Shown here in pieces: positions 62,041 to 64,000 of a DNA stretch of 64,000 nt. Location: assembly GCA_000697335.1 (NCBI GenBank), contig JNEM01013732.1:30279-94278 (forward strand). The letters run 5' to 3'. A program made the position numbers and the translations under genes. Numbering within the stretch: position 1 is the first letter of the stretch; every line of letters starts with the position of its first letter. The notes below the pieces were generated by a model. That model did no database searches, was not told the origin of the DNA, and was given only the letters and a program-made list of their open reading frames with translations. Origin of the DNA: Conidiobolus incongruus B7586 (lineage: Eukaryota; Entomophthoromycota; Entomophthoromycetes; Entomophthorales; Conidiobolaceae).

Positions 62041-63610
62041 CACTAACCTACAAAAATAAGTTATAAAATCAAAAATATATATATTTTAATTAATAAGTAA
62101 AATAATTATATATATTAAATTACTTGAAATTATAATATATAATTAAGTTATATTATTTAATAATAAATAAATATATTTAAATATATTTAGTAAACTATTA
62201 GCAAAAATATTAACTTTTAATATTTAACCAAGGTAAGTTATAAATTTGTGGGTTTTTGAGATAAAAGGATATATTTAACAATATATAACCATATCTTTTT
62301 TCTCTTTTTGTTATTATTTTATATAATATTTTATAGATATACTAATTTTTTTTATTAGTATTATTGTACTTAAATCCCTCTCTAAAAAAAATCTATTTGT
62401 ATATTAATCAACTTTATAAAAAAGATAAATTAACTAATAATATTATTAGAATTACTAATGTTAATTAGTTTATTATAGTTAAAGCTATTAAGAATAACAA
62501 TAAAGAAATATTTAAACTTAAACTTAAGTATGTTAAAATTATAAATAAATATAATAAGAGGTATATTTATAGGTTGGTTAATATAAACAAGTATAGTACT
62601 ATTATAGAAATATAATAGGAATTATAAAACTATATAAGAATATTAGTTAATACTAATACTATTATATATACTTTATATTAATATAGATACCACTTATATT
62701 TTAAGAAAAAACACCCCTAACTAAAAAAATCCTATTGTAAAGTTAAACAAGAGTTTAAATATTACTATTAATATTAAACTAAAACTAATTAGAGTAAAGT
62801 TATTTAGTTTAATAAAACAAAAATATACTTTAGTAAATCTAATAAAAAAACTAAATATTTTAAAAAAGATATAAAACTACTTTATAACTATTATATTAAT
62901 TCTACTTAAAAATATAATAATAGGTTATTTATTATTTTAGGATATATATTATCTTTAAGTGTAAAGTATCTTTATAAAGTTAATATAGGAATTAATATTA
63001 AAATATATTAAAGTATTTTAAACAATAAATTAAAAAAAATTATTAAAGAATATAAGTTAAATAAATCTAATATTATTTTTTAATAAAATAATACCTTTTG
63101 TTATATTATAGTTTTTATTACTAAATAGCTTAAAAATAATAAGATAATAGTTATAAAATAGCTTTTTTAATTTTTTAACTTTAGTTTAATTAAATACTTT
63201 TAAGATTAGTTAAAAAAAGCTATTAAAACTTTCCCCCTAGTAAAAAATTTAAATCAACTTTAAAAATATATTTAAGAGGTATAAAATAAAATTAACCTTT
63301 TTTAATATAGGAAATTAATTGATTTTATACCCTATAAATTTAAAGAAGTTAGAAAAGTTAAAGATAAATATATTAAATTTTAATTTTTTTTATCACTAAA
63401 AACTTATAAATTTATAACTCACTTTAGGTAAAATTTAAAGGTTTATATTTTAAATAATTAATAACTAAATATCATCATTTAATGATATATATAACTAATA
63501 AATATAATAGATTTTAATTATTTAATTTAAATTTATTTCATTAAATATTAATTAAGTTATTAGTAAAAATATAAGTGTTTTTGATTTTATAACTTACTTT
63601 TATAAATTAA
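62041..63610 (-). mobile_element. Tc1-like DNA transposon, second copy (inverted)
   Basis: Inverted relative to 25514-27012 and slightly longer because its ends are better kept. It begins after TA with CACTAACCTACAAAAATAAG. The direct repeat TAAGTTATAAA lies at 62057 and 62234 (177 bp apart), mirrored at the right end near 63410 and 63580. The transposase traces run on the plus strand here (around 62640-62760, with a KKKHP context resembling Tc1 proteins) but are broken by many stops. Its sequence is more A+T-rich than the first copy, almost entirely through transitions. Confidence 0.75.
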
Positions 63611-63916
63611 TATATTATAATATTAAATTTAAAATATATATAAATATATTAATTTATAACATAAATTTTATTATCTTTAAAATTTATTTGATTTTAATTT
63701 CCTTAAATTTCTATATAGAATTTTACCTATAATATTTACTAATAATAATATAATATCAAAATTCAAAATATTTTAATTATAATAATTTTTGATAATAAGT
63801 TTTCAAATTTTAAATAATTAAGATAATTAATATAAAATAAAAAATGCTGAAAATAAATATCTAATTTTAAATCTTATATTTAAATTTTTAAATTTTAAGA
63901 ATAATAATTATATATA

Positions 63917-64000
63917 CAATAACCTACAAAAGTAAGTTATAAAATCAAAAATATATATATATTAATTAATAACTAAACAATTGTATATATTAGATTATTT
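63917..64000. mobile_element. Start of a third Tc1-like copy, cut by window end
   Basis: CAATAACCTACAAAAGTAAG followed by TTATAAAATCAAAAA matches the terminal repeat of the two other copies. The element continues beyond the window, so its length is unknown. Confidence 0.6.

Noticed and set aside
1-64000. CRISPR array, bacterial operon or prophage
   Set aside because: Spliced eukaryotic genes throughout; no spaced direct repeats of CRISPR type and no phage genes were seen.

Overview
The window reads as nuclear DNA of a very AT-rich, early-diverging fungus. The evidence is short GT-AG introns (about 48-80 bp), a fungal-type G-protein gamma subunit ending in a double-cysteine CaaX box, a secreted repeat protein cut up by Kex2-type dibasic sites, multicopy secreted tyrosinases, an intact mitochondrial OSCP gene (so a respiring organism, not an anaerobic rumen fungus), and a P2X receptor, a family known in basal fungi but lost from yeasts and moulds. 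A zygomycete-grade lineage such as Entomophthoromycotina is my guess; the sequence does not prove it.

Layout. Bases 1-2730 hold an unrecognised, decayed coding stretch. Bases 2740-15176 are a gene-dense block, all on the minus strand: nuclear cap-binding subunit NCBP1/CBP80, nucleolar NOC2, RNA polymerase II CTD phosphatase FCP1 and a P2X channel. On the plus strand at 18271-19642 lies an unrecognised membrane protein, followed by a phosducin-like Gbeta-gamma chaperone (minus, 20739-21765) and ATP synthase OSCP (plus, 23161-24057). Bases 24058-30171 are a gene-free block of dead mobile elements: a Tc1-like transposon with IR/DR ends, an LTR-flanked fossil and a piece of a second DNA element. 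The G-gamma gene (30172-30453) and the Kex2-processed secreted repeat protein (32182-33612) follow.

From 37 to 60 kb the only genes are tyrosinases: two intact copies (52062-53213 plus, 58695-59870 minus), one recently disabled copy (37311-38464) and two old remnants (42490-43610, 54330-55060). They sit in very AT-rich DNA with three copies of one DNA element and two copies of a 338-bp repeat whose hairpins appear conserved. The window ends in a second Tc1-like copy and the start of a third.

The genes do not form a pathway. The first block is housekeeping RNA biology (cap binding, ribosome biogenesis, transcription recycling). The phosducin-like protein and G-gamma belong to the same Gbeta-gamma assembly route and lie 8.4 kb apart. 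The second half is a secreted, lineage-specific compartment in which tyrosinases are duplicated and lost among mobile elements. Intron-exon structures for all spliced genes were worked out by hand from splice sites and reading frame, and each total coding length is a multiple of three.
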